Below are positions 1 through 8,005 of a stretch of DNA of 64,000 bases, piece after piece. Below the pieces are notes generated by a model. That model did not search any database and was not told the DNA's origin. It worked only from the letters and a program-made list of their open reading frames with translations. The DNA is from Ponticaulis profundi. Lineage in GTDB: Bacteria > Pseudomonadota > Alphaproteobacteria > Caulobacterales > Hyphomonadaceae. The stretch lies in NCBI RefSeq assembly GCF_042659465.1, contig NZ_JBHSSW010000008.1, positions 37,755 to 101,754 of the forward strand. Reading direction: 5' to 3'. Positions within the stretch are counted from its first letter, which is position 1. Every line of letters begins with the position of its first letter. Made by a program: the position numbers and the translations under genes.

Positions 1-4
1 GTCA

Positions 5-400
5 TCATTTGGCCGGGTTTTCGTATTTGTGATTATCATCAAGCGGGTTCTTACGTCGCCCAGTTATGAGCGCTCTAATGCCGGAGTGCACATCTGTGCG
101 CCCGTCATCAAATGTTTCGCTTGGGAATGGCTTTTTCTGATCCGCTTCCATTTGCATCACACGAGCTTCTAGCTTGGCGATACGGCGCTTAAGGGCTTCT
201 ATTTCGTCTTGATCACGGTTGCTCATGGTTTCGGCTCCCTGATCGAACAAAACTTTTATGACTTGTTGCTTCGGCTTAACGGATGATCCGCCCTTTGGGG
301 GTGGCGTGGTGTATGAAGAAGCTGGCGGCTTCCCATTCGGAACAGGTCCGATATTTTCGGCGTTCTTATTCATTCGGAAAATCCTTGAGAGCGCGCTCAT
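5..400 (-). CDS. Hypothetical phage protein with coiled coil
   Basis: This predicted 131-residue protein has no family I recognise. It has a Pro/Gly/Lys-rich N-terminal half, a short charged coiled coil near residues 65-85 (EALKRRIAKLEARV) and a polar tail. I start it at the ATG at 400, which overlaps the stop of the upstream gene by one base (TGATG); a longer reading to 496 would overlap that gene by about 100 bases. It shares the string LEARVMQ with its upstream neighbour, so the two may be related or act together. The bases after its stop contain another ATG at 8, probably the start of the next gene of the same operon, cut by the window edge. Confidence 0.6.
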   Translation of the reverse strand: MSALSRIFRMNKNAENIGPVPNGKPPASSYTTPPPKGGSSVKPKQQVIKVLFDQGAETMSNRDQDEIEALKRRIAKLEARVMQMEADQKKPFPSETFDDGRTDVHSGIRALITGRRKNPLDDNHKYENPAK

Positions 401-768
401 CACTTCACCGCTTTCAGAACGCTCTCGGCCAATGCGCGCATATCGATGTGGCCGTCGACGATGTAGGTTTCGCCGCCATTGAGCGTGGAGATACATACGC
501 CAGCGATAGCGCCTCCGCTGCCCTCTATAGCGTCAATGAGAACCCCCATCATATCCTCGACGCTCATATCAGGCTTTGGTGTGCTGTCCTGCATTACGCG
601 GGCTTCGAGCATGTTCAGCTTGTTTCTGAGGTCTTTGATCTCTTCACGGGCGTCGAATGGGCGGCAGGAGGAGTCCGGTGTCTTAGCGGTATAGAACATC
701 TTCTCTCGCTGTGCGCGCTCTTGCTGTTGCTTGGCTGCTTCAAAGTCTGAGGTCGAAACGGCTGCCAT
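400..768 (-). CDS. Hypothetical phage protein
   Basis: A 122-residue protein of unknown function. Residues 1-60 are charged and helical with a coiled-coil segment ending in LEARVMQ, also present in the next gene downstream. The C-terminal 60 residues look like a small globular domain with a glycine-rich stretch (GSGGAIAG). The ATG at 768 overlaps the stop of the upstream small gene, which supports co-translation. Position next to the holin-like gene suggests a late or lysis-region accessory protein, but nothing in the sequence proves this. Confidence 0.6.
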   Translation of the reverse strand: MAAVSTSDFEAAKQQQERAQREKMFYTAKTPDSSCRPFDAREEIKDLRNKLNMLEARVMQDSTPKPDMSVEDMMGVLIDAIEGSGGAIAGVCISTLNGGETYIVDGHIDMRALAESVLKAVK

Positions 769-974
769 CAGTAAAATACTTCCTCAACATCGACACACGC
801 TTCGATCACATCATAGACGCGATCGATCTCCGCCTGTGCCTTGGTCGCGTTATGCGGTGCCCAGTCTTCCGGTTCACCATATTTGTCATAGATCGCGTTG
901 ATATCGCGCTCAGCAGCTTTCCAGTCAGCTTCGGTTGGCTGGGTGACGCGGACGGCAATCGTGATCTCGCTCAT
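768..974 (-). CDS. Small acidic phage protein
   Basis: A 68-residue acidic, probably helical protein that I do not recognise. It lies between the holin-like gene and the coiled-coil genes and overlaps both neighbours by one base at start and stop. It has no membrane segment and no cysteines apart from one near the C-terminus. The overlaps and reading-frame continuity are the main support for it being a real gene. Confidence 0.55.
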   Translation of the reverse strand: MSEITIAVRVTQPTEADWKAAERDINAIYDKYGEPEDWAPHNATKAQAEIDRVYDVIEACVDVEEVFY

Positions 975-1183
975 CAGCCAATCGCCTTCTTAGCTGTAAC
1001 CCGGCCATAGATCGCAATAAGTGAACCAATGCCGGATCCAATGCTTGCGAGCAGGACAGAAAGCGTCTCAGCGTCTTCCGGGCCAATCGTGTAGCCCGCC
1101 GTGCCAAGTGCGGCAGAGGCAATGGCAATAATGCCGCCCCATACCGCTTTGCTGGCGTACCAGGGCTTCACATATGATTGCAT
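974..1183 (-). CDS. Putative holin-like small membrane protein
   Basis: The 69-residue product begins MQSYVKPWYASKAVWGG and has two hydrophobic segments, roughly residues 14-34 and 42-62, and a basic tail (RVTAKKAIG). Small two-helix proteins starting with a WY.SK.VWGG block are common near lysis genes of alphaproteobacterial prophages, so a holin or spanin-like role is reasonable; this is inference from position and topology. I chose the ATG at 1183 because GGAGAG sits just upstream; two in-frame upstream ATGs (up to 1219) lack a comparable site. No endolysin gene is visible next to it in this window. Confidence 0.6.
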   Translation of the reverse strand: MQSYVKPWYASKAVWGGIIAIASAALGTAGYTIGPEDAETLSVLLASIGSGIGSLIAIYGRVTAKKAIG

Positions 1184-1368
1184 ATTGCTCTCCATGTGGG
1201 GGAACCACCCGGCATTCATCTGCTTGGCGTCAAGGGGAAACGTTATGTGTCAGATATTCGCCGGGTGGAAACTTGGGGCCAGAAACGCAAAAAGCCCCGC
1301 GCTTGGCAGGGCTTTGAAGTCATTGTTCCGACTATGGATTAATGCAGTAAGGTGATTTGCGGCGGTCG
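1184..1368. other. Intergenic region before holin-like gene
   Basis: About 185 bases separate the late-regulator candidate from the holin-like gene. It contains a leftward hairpin terminator (1288-1313). A late promoter for the lysis and structural genes would be expected in the remaining bases, but I cannot point to a convincing one. Confidence 0.4.
1288..1313 (-). terminator. Rho-independent terminator
   Basis: On the minus strand AGCCC and GGGCT form a short GC stem around a 10-base loop, with TTTTTGCG following. It lies downstream of the gene at 1369-1911 and would end the leftward early transcript before the holin-like gene. That is the classical position for a Q-type antitermination target. 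Confidence 0.5.
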
Positions 1369-1911
1369 TCAAGCGGCCTTCATGATCCCTTTTTCGTAAT
1401 ACCGAGCCAGCGCATTGAGGCCGTGAATGACCTCCACGTCATCGGGCGGCGCGATACCTTGTGTAATTAGCGTGAGAATGGCCCGCTTGGTACTGCTGCC
1501 GGCATCATGGAGAACATTTAGCGCCTTCAGATAGCGATCCTTTGCCCGCTCATCGAATGGCGTTGGCTCACCACTTCCGCCACCGCGTGAGCCCTCCATA
1601 TCGATTCCGCCAGGCGGCTTCATGCCAATGGATATCAGCCAGTGATAGTGATCCCGATCGAACCGAAGCCCTGCGTCTCGCTGCTGTGTGCTTAGGTAGC
1701 TCAACCGATAGAGTATGTGGTCGACTTCGCAATGCTCTGACCGATCGTACCCCATTGCGCTTCGGATCTCCAAATGCCGCTCGTGCGGTCCAGGCCGATC
1801 ATCACGAACGGTCGAACCATTGGGGTGGCGCCGCACCCCTGCCCGAATATCCATCGGGTTAGTCGGCTTTGCGGTCTTGCGTGGTCGACCTACTCTTTTC
1901 CGTTTCGCCAT
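1369..1911 (-). CDS. Late regulator candidate (DUF6456-like pattern)
   Basis: The 180-residue protein starts with a basic AT-hook-like stretch (AKRKRVGRPRK, residues 2-12). Its middle has the pattern L..Q..AG.RF....Y, and its end GLNALARYYEKG. This recalls the DUF6456 fold seen in alphaproteobacterial phage regulators, but the match is by eye and weak. It is the last gene before the leftward terminator and the lysis region, the place of antiterminator Q in lambdoid phages, so a late-gene regulator is the best guess. I chose the ATG at 1911, preceded by AGGAG at good spacing; a GTG eight codons upstream is the alternative. Confidence 0.55.
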   Translation of the reverse strand: MAKRKRVGRPRKTAKPTNPMDIRAGVRRHPNGSTVRDDRPGPHERHLEIRSAMGYDRSEHCEVDHILYRLSYLSTQQRDAGLRFDRDHYHWLISIGMKPPGGIDMEGSRGGGSGEPTPFDERAKDRYLKALNVLHDAGSSTKRAILTLITQGIAPPDDVEVIHGLNALARYYEKGIMKAA

Positions 1912-1999
1912 GTCTCGTCTCCTATCTGTCTTCACTCTGAGTCTGTGTTCTTCTCTCTCTTCCAGATCATGCTGGTTGGAGAGAACCTGAGCATTTCAA

Positions 2000-2398
2000 C
2001 TAGGGCTCTCGGGTTCCGCTGGACACACTTCGCCCAGCGAAGGGACGAAGTGTTGACTTCAACTGAGGGTCATCTGGGACACGCAATATCACTCCATCGA
2101 GGCGGATGCGCTTTGTCTGCGCGGGATCGGGGTTAGGCTGTCGATCCATGTCCGTCGCTTCGCTCTCCTTTCGGAAACCTAGCGGCACCTGTCCGCGCCC
2201 CTCGATGTCGAAACGCGGCAGGCTGCACCACCTGAGGGTGCATCCAGTGTGGGCAAGCGCTCGTGTGAGCGCGCTGTCTGACCCTTTCGCTTCCACCCCA
2301 TTCCGGGCGGGGGCTACTCGTGAGGGGCCTATGTCGCTCTCTTGCGGCGAGAACACCGGGGGCTTGCCATCCCCATGCCGATCAATCCGTATGCGCAT
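2000..2398 (-). CDS. Hypothetical phage protein (weak)
   Basis: A 132-residue open frame with no recognisable domain, rich in Arg, Pro and Asp. It sits in the leftward operon between the HNH endonuclease and the late-regulator candidate and has GGAG four bases before its ATG. An internal ATG would give a 49-residue form beginning MDRQPNPDPAQTKRIRLDG. Both strands are open here, so the call rests on strand continuity with neighbours and is tentative. Confidence 0.4.
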   Translation of the reverse strand: MRIRIDRHGDGKPPVFSPQESDIGPSRVAPARNGVEAKGSDSALTRALAHTGCTLRWCSLPRFDIEGRGQVPLGFRKESEATDMDRQPNPDPAQTKRIRLDGVILRVPDDPQLKSTLRPFAGRSVSSGTREP

Positions 2399-2445
2399 CG
2401 CACTCCAATTGACTTGCCCGAACAGCGCTCCGGGCGATGTTTTCG

Positions 2446-3162
2446 CTACCCCATCTGAGAATCCTCAAGCCAAGCCCAAGTTCTGCGAGCAGCAATATCA
2501 GCGATGGTGTGTCGGCTAACTCCATACTCGCGGGCTAAAGCGCGGCGCGTGTTGCCGTCAGCAATAAGGCGTCTGATCTGATGTACGTCGGATTCCGTAA
2601 GCACAGCCTTAGGGTTCCGTTCACCCATGGTGTGAGTGCCATGTTCAGCCCGGTCCTTTTGGTTTTCAGATGCTGTGGCCCATCGAAGGTGGCGCGGATT
2701 TATACAACCCTCGTGGCCCATGCCGCAGCTGTGTGCTGCTTCGTGCCTAGGCGTCGGCGGTGTGCCATGCGCGCGCTCACAGACAACACGGGACACGATG
2801 CATTTGCGACCGTTGAGCACGATACGAGCCCTGCCATCAAGACCTTTTCCAAACGGCCAAGGAATGCAGTCGTCAGTATCCGCAGCCAAGGCTGCTTCAA
2901 GAAAGGCAAGCGGCTCCCCCTGCGCGGTGCGACCGGCCAACGGATCGCCGTGACGCTGCCAGCGAAGATAATGAGAACTACACCAACCACGCGCTACGTG
3001 CGGCTTGCTGCAGTAAGGAATTGAGCATATGTGAGGGGAAGCCATGACGTGATCCTTCCGTGATCCGTTGGGGTTAGAGCCGTCAGGGTGCGTCAACACC
3101 TTGTCGGCTCGTTCTTTATGCGGACGAATTGAGAACATAGCAAGAACTGCTTCGCGCTTCAT
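2446..3162 (-). CDS. HNH endonuclease
   Basis: This is a free-standing HNH nuclease of the phage/homing type. A zinc-binding N-terminal motif (C..PYC...H..RGWCSSHY) is followed by the HNH core: AHSCG, then CINPRHLRW and SENQKDR (about residues 140-170). A C-terminal helix-turn-helix (ALAREYGVSRHTI, about residues 205-217) resembles the DNA-binding repeats of homing endonucleases. The ATG at 3162 overlaps the primase stop (ATGA), giving 238 residues. An internal ATG at 3045 has a stronger AAGGA site and gives 199 residues beginning MASPHICSIPYC. That start fits the family better, so the N-terminal 39 residues are doubtful. It could be a homing gene inserted between primase and late regulator, or a packaging-linked nuclease. 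Confidence 0.85.
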   Translation of the reverse strand: MKREAVLAMFSIRPHKERADKVLTHPDGSNPNGSRKDHVMASPHICSIPYCSKPHVARGWCSSHYLRWQRHGDPLAGRTAQGEPLAFLEAALAADTDDCIPWPFGKGLDGRARIVLNGRKCIVSRVVCERAHGTPPTPRHEAAHSCGMGHEGCINPRHLRWATASENQKDRAEHGTHTMGERNPKAVLTESDVHQIRRLIADGNTRRALAREYGVSRHTIADIAARRTWAWLEDSQMG

Positions 3163-4091
3163 GGGGCAACCCCCTTCAGATGCAACGCAACAGCCCTCAG
3201 CCCCTCATCAGATTGAAAATCATTGAAGTCCTGCTCGACATTCGGCGGCATGGTCCAGACATGCCCGGATCTGCGGGCGTAAAACTCCCCAGTCCCCTGC
3301 CCATCAAATTGAGCAACTGGATTGTCATTGTCGGCAGCTATGATCGAATACGGATGGTTTTTCGCGACCTTCTCAACATTGGACGCAGAGAAGCCGCAAA
3401 GAACCGTCGCTGAACGCCCCAGACGCCCCAGAGCAGCGCGTATAGTCAAGCCAGTAGCAAAACCCTCAGCGACCCATGTTTCGCGCCCTGTGGCGATACG
3501 GTGGCACGCGCCATCCATTTTCCCGCGCAGGATATTCTTTTTCTCACCATCATCGCGGATAAATTGAACCGTCGTAATGGTCTTTCCGATCCGGCCCGGC
3601 ACGACGAGAAGCGGCGCGTCAAACTCCATCATGGATTTCATCAGGCGCTCGCCAAAGCGATTGGCCGGGAAGTGTTTGCGCGGATCATCGTGCACAAGGG
3701 CCACCTCATCGGGAAAGCCCTTACGCTCAAGATATGGGTGTGTTTCCGGGCGGCATTCCCGGACGATGTCGGCGCAAATCTGCGCTACCGCGTTTTGCTC
3801 GCGCTCTGCGCGTTCCGCTCTTTCCCGCCGCTGCCTTGTGATCTCTGACCGCTCCCTATCGGACAGAACGCGCTGGCTATCGCCCGTAATACTGAATCTC
3901 TCTTCAATTCCGGTCGCGTAGTTCTTCGCAATACCGCCGCGCTGGTCGTCAAAAATCAGAACCCGGCCCGAGCGATTGCTTGCCTTCTTGCCAATCACGG
4001 GGGATTGCGACCAGACGCCCGGCGCGGTTCGCTGTGGAACACATATGCCAACAGCATCGCAGGCCGCGCTCATAGCTTCATAAAGCGTCAT
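3159..4091 (-). CDS. Phage primase (Toprim domain)
   Basis: The 310-residue product resembles the compact phage/plasmid primases with a C-terminal Toprim domain. The Toprim glutamate lies in WVAEGFATGLT (about residue 207) and the acidic pair in IIAADNDNP (about residue 251). The middle is an Arg/Glu-rich helical region. No clear zinc finger is seen at the N-terminus, which is short (the first 70 residues hold only one cysteine pair in different places). The start codon overlaps the stop of the helicase gene (ATGA), so the two are translationally coupled and should form the priming and unwinding pair of the phage replication module. Confidence 0.8.
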   Translation of the reverse strand: MTLYEAMSAACDAVGICVPQRTAPGVWSQSPVIGKKASNRSGRVLIFDDQRGGIAKNYATGIEERFSITGDSQRVLSDRERSEITRQRRERAERAEREQNAVAQICADIVRECRPETHPYLERKGFPDEVALVHDDPRKHFPANRFGERLMKSMMEFDAPLLVVPGRIGKTITTVQFIRDDGEKKNILRGKMDGACHRIATGRETWVAEGFATGLTIRAALGRLGRSATVLCGFSASNVEKVAKNHPYSIIAADNDNPVAQFDGQGTGEFYARRSGHVWTMPPNVEQDFNDFQSDEGLRAVALHLKGVAP

Positions 4092-5659
4092 GCCGCCCTC
4101 CGCCTGGACTGTTTGCGGAAGCGTTTTGTTTCCCGCTCAATCAGAGCATAGGCGTGCGGATCAGCACTGACCGGAGACATGTCAAACCACCCAAACGGCA
4201 GCTTTGAATCCGGATAGACGCCGCGAAAGATTCCATAGGCCCACTTCCGCGCGTGCTCCTCGCCCTTTCGGCTGCGCTCAAAGCAATATGTAAGCGCCGC
4301 CTCCCAGACTTTGCGTGGCTCCTTCAAGCAGTCAGCACGAAGTCCGGCGCGCGGTTGCATTGCCATTCGCTCAAGACTGAATTCCTGAAGCTCTCCGTCT
4401 GCTACGGTGATGCTTGAGCGCGCGGGCCGCTCCCATCCACAAGCCGTGCAAATGCTTCCACGAATTGCGCCAGAGCATTCAGGGCAAACGACCTTTTCAC
4501 GCACCTGCTCAGAGCGTTCGCGCGGCTTTGAATCAAGCATGGTTGACTTGTCCAGCTCGCCAGCACCGTTCTCCCAGACGTCATACATCTCAACGGCAAA
4601 GCGTTCGATATTGCCGCTATGGTCCAGCCAGAGCGCCTTTTTCTCCGATCCATCAGGAAGTGAGCGCATAACGCGGCCGATTTCCTGCATGTGGCTGGAA
4701 AGGCTTTTCTTGTAGGGCTTGCAGCTCACACCAATACGGACCTCTGGAACGTCAAATCCCTTGGTCAGAACGCCGCATGAAACCAGCCCATCTATTAGAC
4801 TGTCTGGGCGCCGAAATTCGGCGATCTTGTCCCGTCGCTCATCATCGCTCTTATCCAGATAGCTGATCTGCTGGAAGTTATATCCGGCGGCTCGGAACGC
4901 GTCACAAAGCTCACGTCCATGCTCAACGGTCGGCGAAAACACAATCGTCTTTGCAGGTCCGCCGAAATGCTCGTGCGTCTTGTCGATCCACTCCGACACA
5001 ACATCACCAATAATGCGAATACCGGCAGAGGCCGCGCTTTCATCTGAAAATTCGCCGAAGCTGTTCAGCCCCAGTTCTGAATCTTCCGGCGAACGCGCCA
5101 CGTAGATTTTAGGCTCAATGAGAAAGCCTTGCTCGATCAGGCGGCGCGTCGGAATGACGTTCACAACGGCGTCCCACTCGTTCGCCATACCCTTTGTGAA
5201 GGGTGTCGCGGTAAGCCCGATCTTCACAGCGTCCGGGTACTGCTCCATGTATTTCAGTGTGCCGGCATAACGGGTGTGCGCTTCGTCGACGACGATAAGG
5301 TCAGGATCACGCGGCAGAAAGCGGCGTGCCAGCGTCTGCGCTGAACAAACCTGCACATGTTCGCGCGGAGAGTAGCGCGGGTGAATGCCCTGAAGAACAC
5401 CGTGCGGGATGCCGTACTCATCAAAAACGGCGCTCGTCTGGTCTACCAGGGCCACGCGATCCACAATGAAAAGCGAATAGCTACCCTTTCCGCTCGCCTG
5501 TTTCAGAAGGCTTCCGGCTGTCAGGGTCTTACCGGCACCTGTACCAGCGCAAAGAATATTGCGTCGTAGGCCCTGCCGGATATTCTCACGCAAGGCTTCA
5601 ATCGCGTTTGCCTGATAGTCCCGTAGGACAATCTCTTTACCCTCATGCAGCGCCAGCAT
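4088..5659 (-). CDS. SF2 DEAD/DEAH-box helicase
   Basis: The 523-residue protein has the RecA-like core of superfamily 2: Q-like RDYQ near residue 14, Walker A GTGAGKT near 41-47, DEAH near 125, motif III LTATP near 150, and a second domain ending with QEIGRVMRS (motif VI). A C-terminal zinc ribbon follows (CPECSGAIRGSICTACGWERP split over about residues 395-420). The architecture matches phage helicases related to the restriction-type and RadD/YejH-like group. It is coupled by overlaps to a small gene upstream and the primase downstream, so a role in phage DNA replication is likely. The adenine-rich coupling makes operon transcription from the Cro promoter likely. Confidence 0.9.
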   Translation of the reverse strand: MLALHEGKEIVLRDYQANAIEALRENIRQGLRRNILCAGTGAGKTLTAGSLLKQASGKGSYSLFIVDRVALVDQTSAVFDEYGIPHGVLQGIHPRYSPREHVQVCSAQTLARRFLPRDPDLIVVDEAHTRYAGTLKYMEQYPDAVKIGLTATPFTKGMANEWDAVVNVIPTRRLIEQGFLIEPKIYVARSPEDSELGLNSFGEFSDESAASAGIRIIGDVVSEWIDKTHEHFGGPAKTIVFSPTVEHGRELCDAFRAAGYNFQQISYLDKSDDERRDKIAEFRRPDSLIDGLVSCGVLTKGFDVPEVRIGVSCKPYKKSLSSHMQEIGRVMRSLPDGSEKKALWLDHSGNIERFAVEMYDVWENGAGELDKSTMLDSKPRERSEQVREKVVCPECSGAIRGSICTACGWERPARSSITVADGELQEFSLERMAMQPRAGLRADCLKEPRKVWEAALTYCFERSRKGEEHARKWAYGIFRGVYPDSKLPFGWFDMSPVSADPHAYALIERETKRFRKQSRRRAA

Positions 5660-5912
5660 ATTCAGCCTCCTTCATGCATTCGTAAGCGGCGCGCTCCGCA
5701 GCCTCGCGACTGAACCCGCCATCAAATTCCATGATCGCAGCGCGCTCCTGCCAGTCGTCATAAAGCGGCCAGACTTCCCGCTTCACGTCTTCCATGTTCG
5801 CCTTGACCCAGAGGATTGCATCCGCGCTCATACGGCCCGGCTGAAGCCGAAACGTGTGGCCATTTCTGACCACTTTGCCGCCATGGGCATGGATGCGACG
5901 CAATATTCTCAC
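5643..5912 (-). CDS. Small phage protein with EFDGG motif
   Basis: An 89-residue protein between the ParB-like protein and the helicase, overlapping both. The N-terminal half (IRLLRRIHAHGG-type helix then RLQPGRMSADAILWV) recalls the small TubC-like N-terminal domain found in replication-associated phage and plasmid proteins. The C-terminal half contains ERAAIMEFDGGFSREAAER, a block I associate with alphaproteobacterial phage and plasmid primase-region proteins. The function is unknown. Its constant neighbours suggest an accessory role for primase or helicase, which is inference. Confidence 0.65.
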   Translation of the reverse strand: MRILRRIHAHGGKVVRNGHTFRLQPGRMSADAILWVKANMEDVKREVWPLYDDWQERAAIMEFDGGFSREAAERAAYECMKEAEYAGAA

Positions 5913-6862
5913 AGCGCCATTCCAAGGCTTTCGAGTTCAGAAACCCGCTTCTCAAGCGCCTTGGCGCGAGCCATAGCCCTGTCCGCTTTGTCGTTGGCGC
6001 GGAACATCTCGCTTTCCTTGTGCCGGATTTGTTTCTGCAATTTGCGAATTGTCGCGCTCTGATCGCCGTCAAATTCCTTGAGACGCGAATTGAGTTCACG
6101 GATGGTCGCAGCTTGCGTTTTATTCAGATCGCGAAGCTCCATGTTTTCGACCATCAAACCGACATACGCGTCGGCCCAGCCATCTTCAGACAGCGCTGCA
6201 AAATCTTTCCGTAGCTGTGCCTCGACCGGGTCATCAGGTTCGGTAAACTCTTGATCATGTTTTGATTGGGCAGCTTCCGCCTGGCCGTCTGCGGGCAGAA
6301 TGTCAGGCGATTCCGAAACGACTGTTTTTTGATCGCGTTTTGATTGAACCCCGATATTTTCGGTCTTCATTTCTGCTTGCGTGCCATGCTTGGTCGTGTA
6401 CGTGCGTTTCTCACTGCGTGAACTCGCAGTGAGGGAGTTGCGAAGATCACGCACAAGCCAATCAGAAACCCCGCATTGACGAGCAATTTCTCGATTAGAC
6501 CATGATGACCACTCAGGATCATTCAAGAGGACCTGGACAGCCCGGCGCTTGTCGTCTGAAGATCGCCGCAATCCGTGTTGAGCATTTGCGCCCACGCTAT
6601 AAAGGATCGCGTCACGCTGGGTGCCCTGATGAATCTCCGCAGGAACCTCATATTTCTCCGCACGGGCGAAGGCTTCATACCGATGAAAGCCATCAGCCAG
6701 CCAATATGAGGAGCCGTCATAGAAGACGACAATCGCCGGAAACTGCGCACCATCGCGCATAGCTTCGGCATAATCTGCAACAACTTCCTTGTTTATAGCG
6801 GCGCGAGATTGAGTGCCGCCATTCACACGAATGTCGGATATGTTGAGCAACGGATTAGCCAC
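5909..6862 (-). CDS. ParB/Srx-fold protein with C-terminal coiled coil
   Basis: A 317-residue protein. Residues 1-100 look like the ParB N-terminal nuclease fold: ISDIRVNGGTQSR, then WLADGFHRYEAF (the GxxRxxA-type ParB motif appears as DGFHRYEA). A helix-turn-helix follows (NREIARQCGVSDWLVRDL, about residues 118-135). The end is a long coiled coil from about residue 215. I chose GTG at 6862 because GGAGG lies six bases upstream and the overlap with the previous gene is then 8 bases; the longer ATG reading to 6952 would overlap by nearly 100. It could organise phage DNA at the replication start or act as a transcription factor. It sits next to a DnaA-like gene. Confidence 0.75.
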   Translation of the reverse strand: MANPLLNISDIRVNGGTQSRAAINKEVVADYAEAMRDGAQFPAIVVFYDGSSYWLADGFHRYEAFARAEKYEVPAEIHQGTQRDAILYSVGANAQHGLRRSSDDKRRAVQVLLNDPEWSSWSNREIARQCGVSDWLVRDLRNSLTASSRSEKRTYTTKHGTQAEMKTENIGVQSKRDQKTVVSESPDILPADGQAEAAQSKHDQEFTEPDDPVEAQLRKDFAALSEDGWADAYVGLMVENMELRDLNKTQAATIRELNSRLKEFDGDQSATIRKLQKQIRHKESEMFRANDKADRAMARAKALEKRVSELESLGMAL

Positions 6863-7307
6863 AATGCGCCTCCTGTTTGATTTTCTGTTGAATGGCTTTG
6901 AAGATTCCGGTTTTCGGAAATGCGCTTGCGGAAACGCCATAGATCGTCGCAAAGGGCGTCTCAGTCTTCGTCATGCCGCCGTTGCGATGGTAATAGATTT
7001 GCTCTGCACGCTCTCGGATCGCCTCGCAGACGAGCGCGAAGAGAGAATCCTTCTGCACAAGCCGCTCAACTTTCCGAACGCCGTAGATTATCGCTGTGTG
7101 ATCGCGATTGAGCGCGCGCCCGAGCTGCGGAAAACTCTTGCCCGTGTTTTTTCTGGCCACGTACATCAGGAATTGACGAGCTTCAGAAAGATCAGCATTT
7201 CGCTTGTTCGAGCGTAACGTGTCCGCTGAGAATCCGGTCAGCTCAACGGTCGCCTGCATCACATCAGCGATCATGATTGTCGGGCGCAGGTTACTATCGA
7301 ATGCCAT
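6855..7307 (-). CDS. Stand-alone DnaA domain IV protein
   Basis: The 150-residue product matches the C-terminal DNA-binding domain of DnaA. The stretch ARQFLMYVARKNTGKSFPQL is followed by GRALNRDHTAIIYGVRKVERL; the DHTAIIYG block is the DnaA signature that reads DnaA boxes (D-H-T.. residues, about 68-75). No AAA+ ATPase domain is present. The last 40 residues are not DnaA. Host-derived DnaA-box binding without ATPase suggests either recognition of the phage origin or competition with host DnaA; both are inference. Start ATG at 7307 overlaps the DUF1064 stop. Confidence 0.82.
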   Translation of the reverse strand: MAFDSNLRPTIMIADVMQATVELTGFSADTLRSNKRNADLSEARQFLMYVARKNTGKSFPQLGRALNRDHTAIIYGVRKVERLVQKDSLFALVCEAIRERAEQIYYHRNGGMTKTETPFATIYGVSASAFPKTGIFKAIQQKIKQEAHCG

Positions 7308-7672
7308 TAGATTGCCCTCCCCTTGCCATCGATCAGGCTCACGGTGAGTCCGTACTGTGCTTGAAAGTGCTTGATCTTCCAGCGTGACAGCGGCGTGAGC
7401 GTTGCCTTCCCGCCTTTCACGTCTTCGACGACCAGAGAGCCATTCGCGTCGGTGTATTCGAAGTCCGCCTTATAAACTCCGATATCGAATACGTTGCCGA
7501 ACTCGTCATATGCCGACAGGGTGTAGCCTGGCTGGCATTTCAGATCGGATATCTCGCCAGCCTTCTGCATAATCTTGAGCGTGGCGTAACGGCTTGCCTC
7601 GGCCTTGCTATCGAACATAATGCCGTCAAGCTCTGTCCGCTTTGCGCCGAATTTGTTTCTCCTGATCGTCAT
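7307..7672 (-). CDS. DUF1064 nuclease-like protein
   Basis: The 121-residue protein carries the DUF1064 pattern: NKFGAKRTELDGIMFDSKAE, a Y.ADFEY segment (about residues 70-74) and VVEDVKG (about residues 80-86). The D...D.K arrangement is that of a PD-(D/E)XK nuclease fold, and members of the family are thought to be phage Holliday-junction or branch nucleases. It is a full-length member. It overlaps the DnaA-like gene downstream and a membrane protein gene upstream by one and four bases. Confidence 0.85.
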   Translation of the reverse strand: MTIRRNKFGAKRTELDGIMFDSKAEASRYATLKIMQKAGEISDLKCQPGYTLSAYDEFGNVFDIGVYKADFEYTDANGSLVVEDVKGGKATLTPLSRWKIKHFQAQYGLTVSLIDGKGRAI

Positions 7673-7842
7673 GCCATCACCCCCGCAGCCAGAATGAGAG
7701 CCGCAACAGCGAACGACACAGGCTTCAGCCAGTCGAAAGGCTCGATACGCATGAAATACTGGTCGAAAGCGTAGACGCTTGCCGGAATAGACGCGGCAAT
7801 AGCGATAAGGACAAAGGCGGTAGTGAATGATGGATCAGGCAT
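7669..7842 (-). CDS. Small two-helix membrane protein
   Basis: A 57-residue protein with hydrophobic stretches at about residues 8-26 and 38-56, hence probably an inner-membrane hairpin. The ATG at 7842 has GGAGG six bases upstream; the longer reading starting at 7869 would overlap the zinc-ribbon gene more. No family is recognised. In this position of the early operon, superinfection exclusion or host-envelope modification is possible but not shown. Confidence 0.6.
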   Translation of the reverse strand: MPDPSFTTAFVLIAIAASIPASVYAFDQYFMRIEPFDWLKPVSFAVAALILAAGVMA

Positions 7843-8005
7843 TGCTGACCTCCCGCTTCTCGCGTTCACGCCGTGGAGCGTCGAAGAAGTCCTCTGCGCA
7901 CTTGGGGCACCAAAGCTGTTCGTCGCGGATCTTCACTTCGTTTGGCTTGCAGGTGTGGCCGTCTTTCGCGCACGCGAGTTGTGGTAGAGGCTTAGGCTTC
8001 TTCAT
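7835..8005 (-). CDS. Small zinc-ribbon protein
   Basis: This 56-residue gene begins MKKPKPLPQLACAKDGHTC. The first pair of cysteines (C12, C19) and the later CPKC (C33, C36) make a typical zinc ribbon. GGAGG lies six bases before its ATG. Start and stop overlap the neighbours (14 and 8 bases), the same style as the rest of the operon. It might bind nucleic acid or a host protein; the function is unknown. Confidence 0.72.
   Translation of the reverse strand: MKKPKPLPQLACAKDGHTCKPNEVKIRDEQLWCPKCAEDFFDAPRREREKREVSNA

Noticed and set aside
2106..2519. Plus-strand 137-codon frame
   Set aside because: Opposes the leftward phage operon and shows no family pattern or ribosome site.
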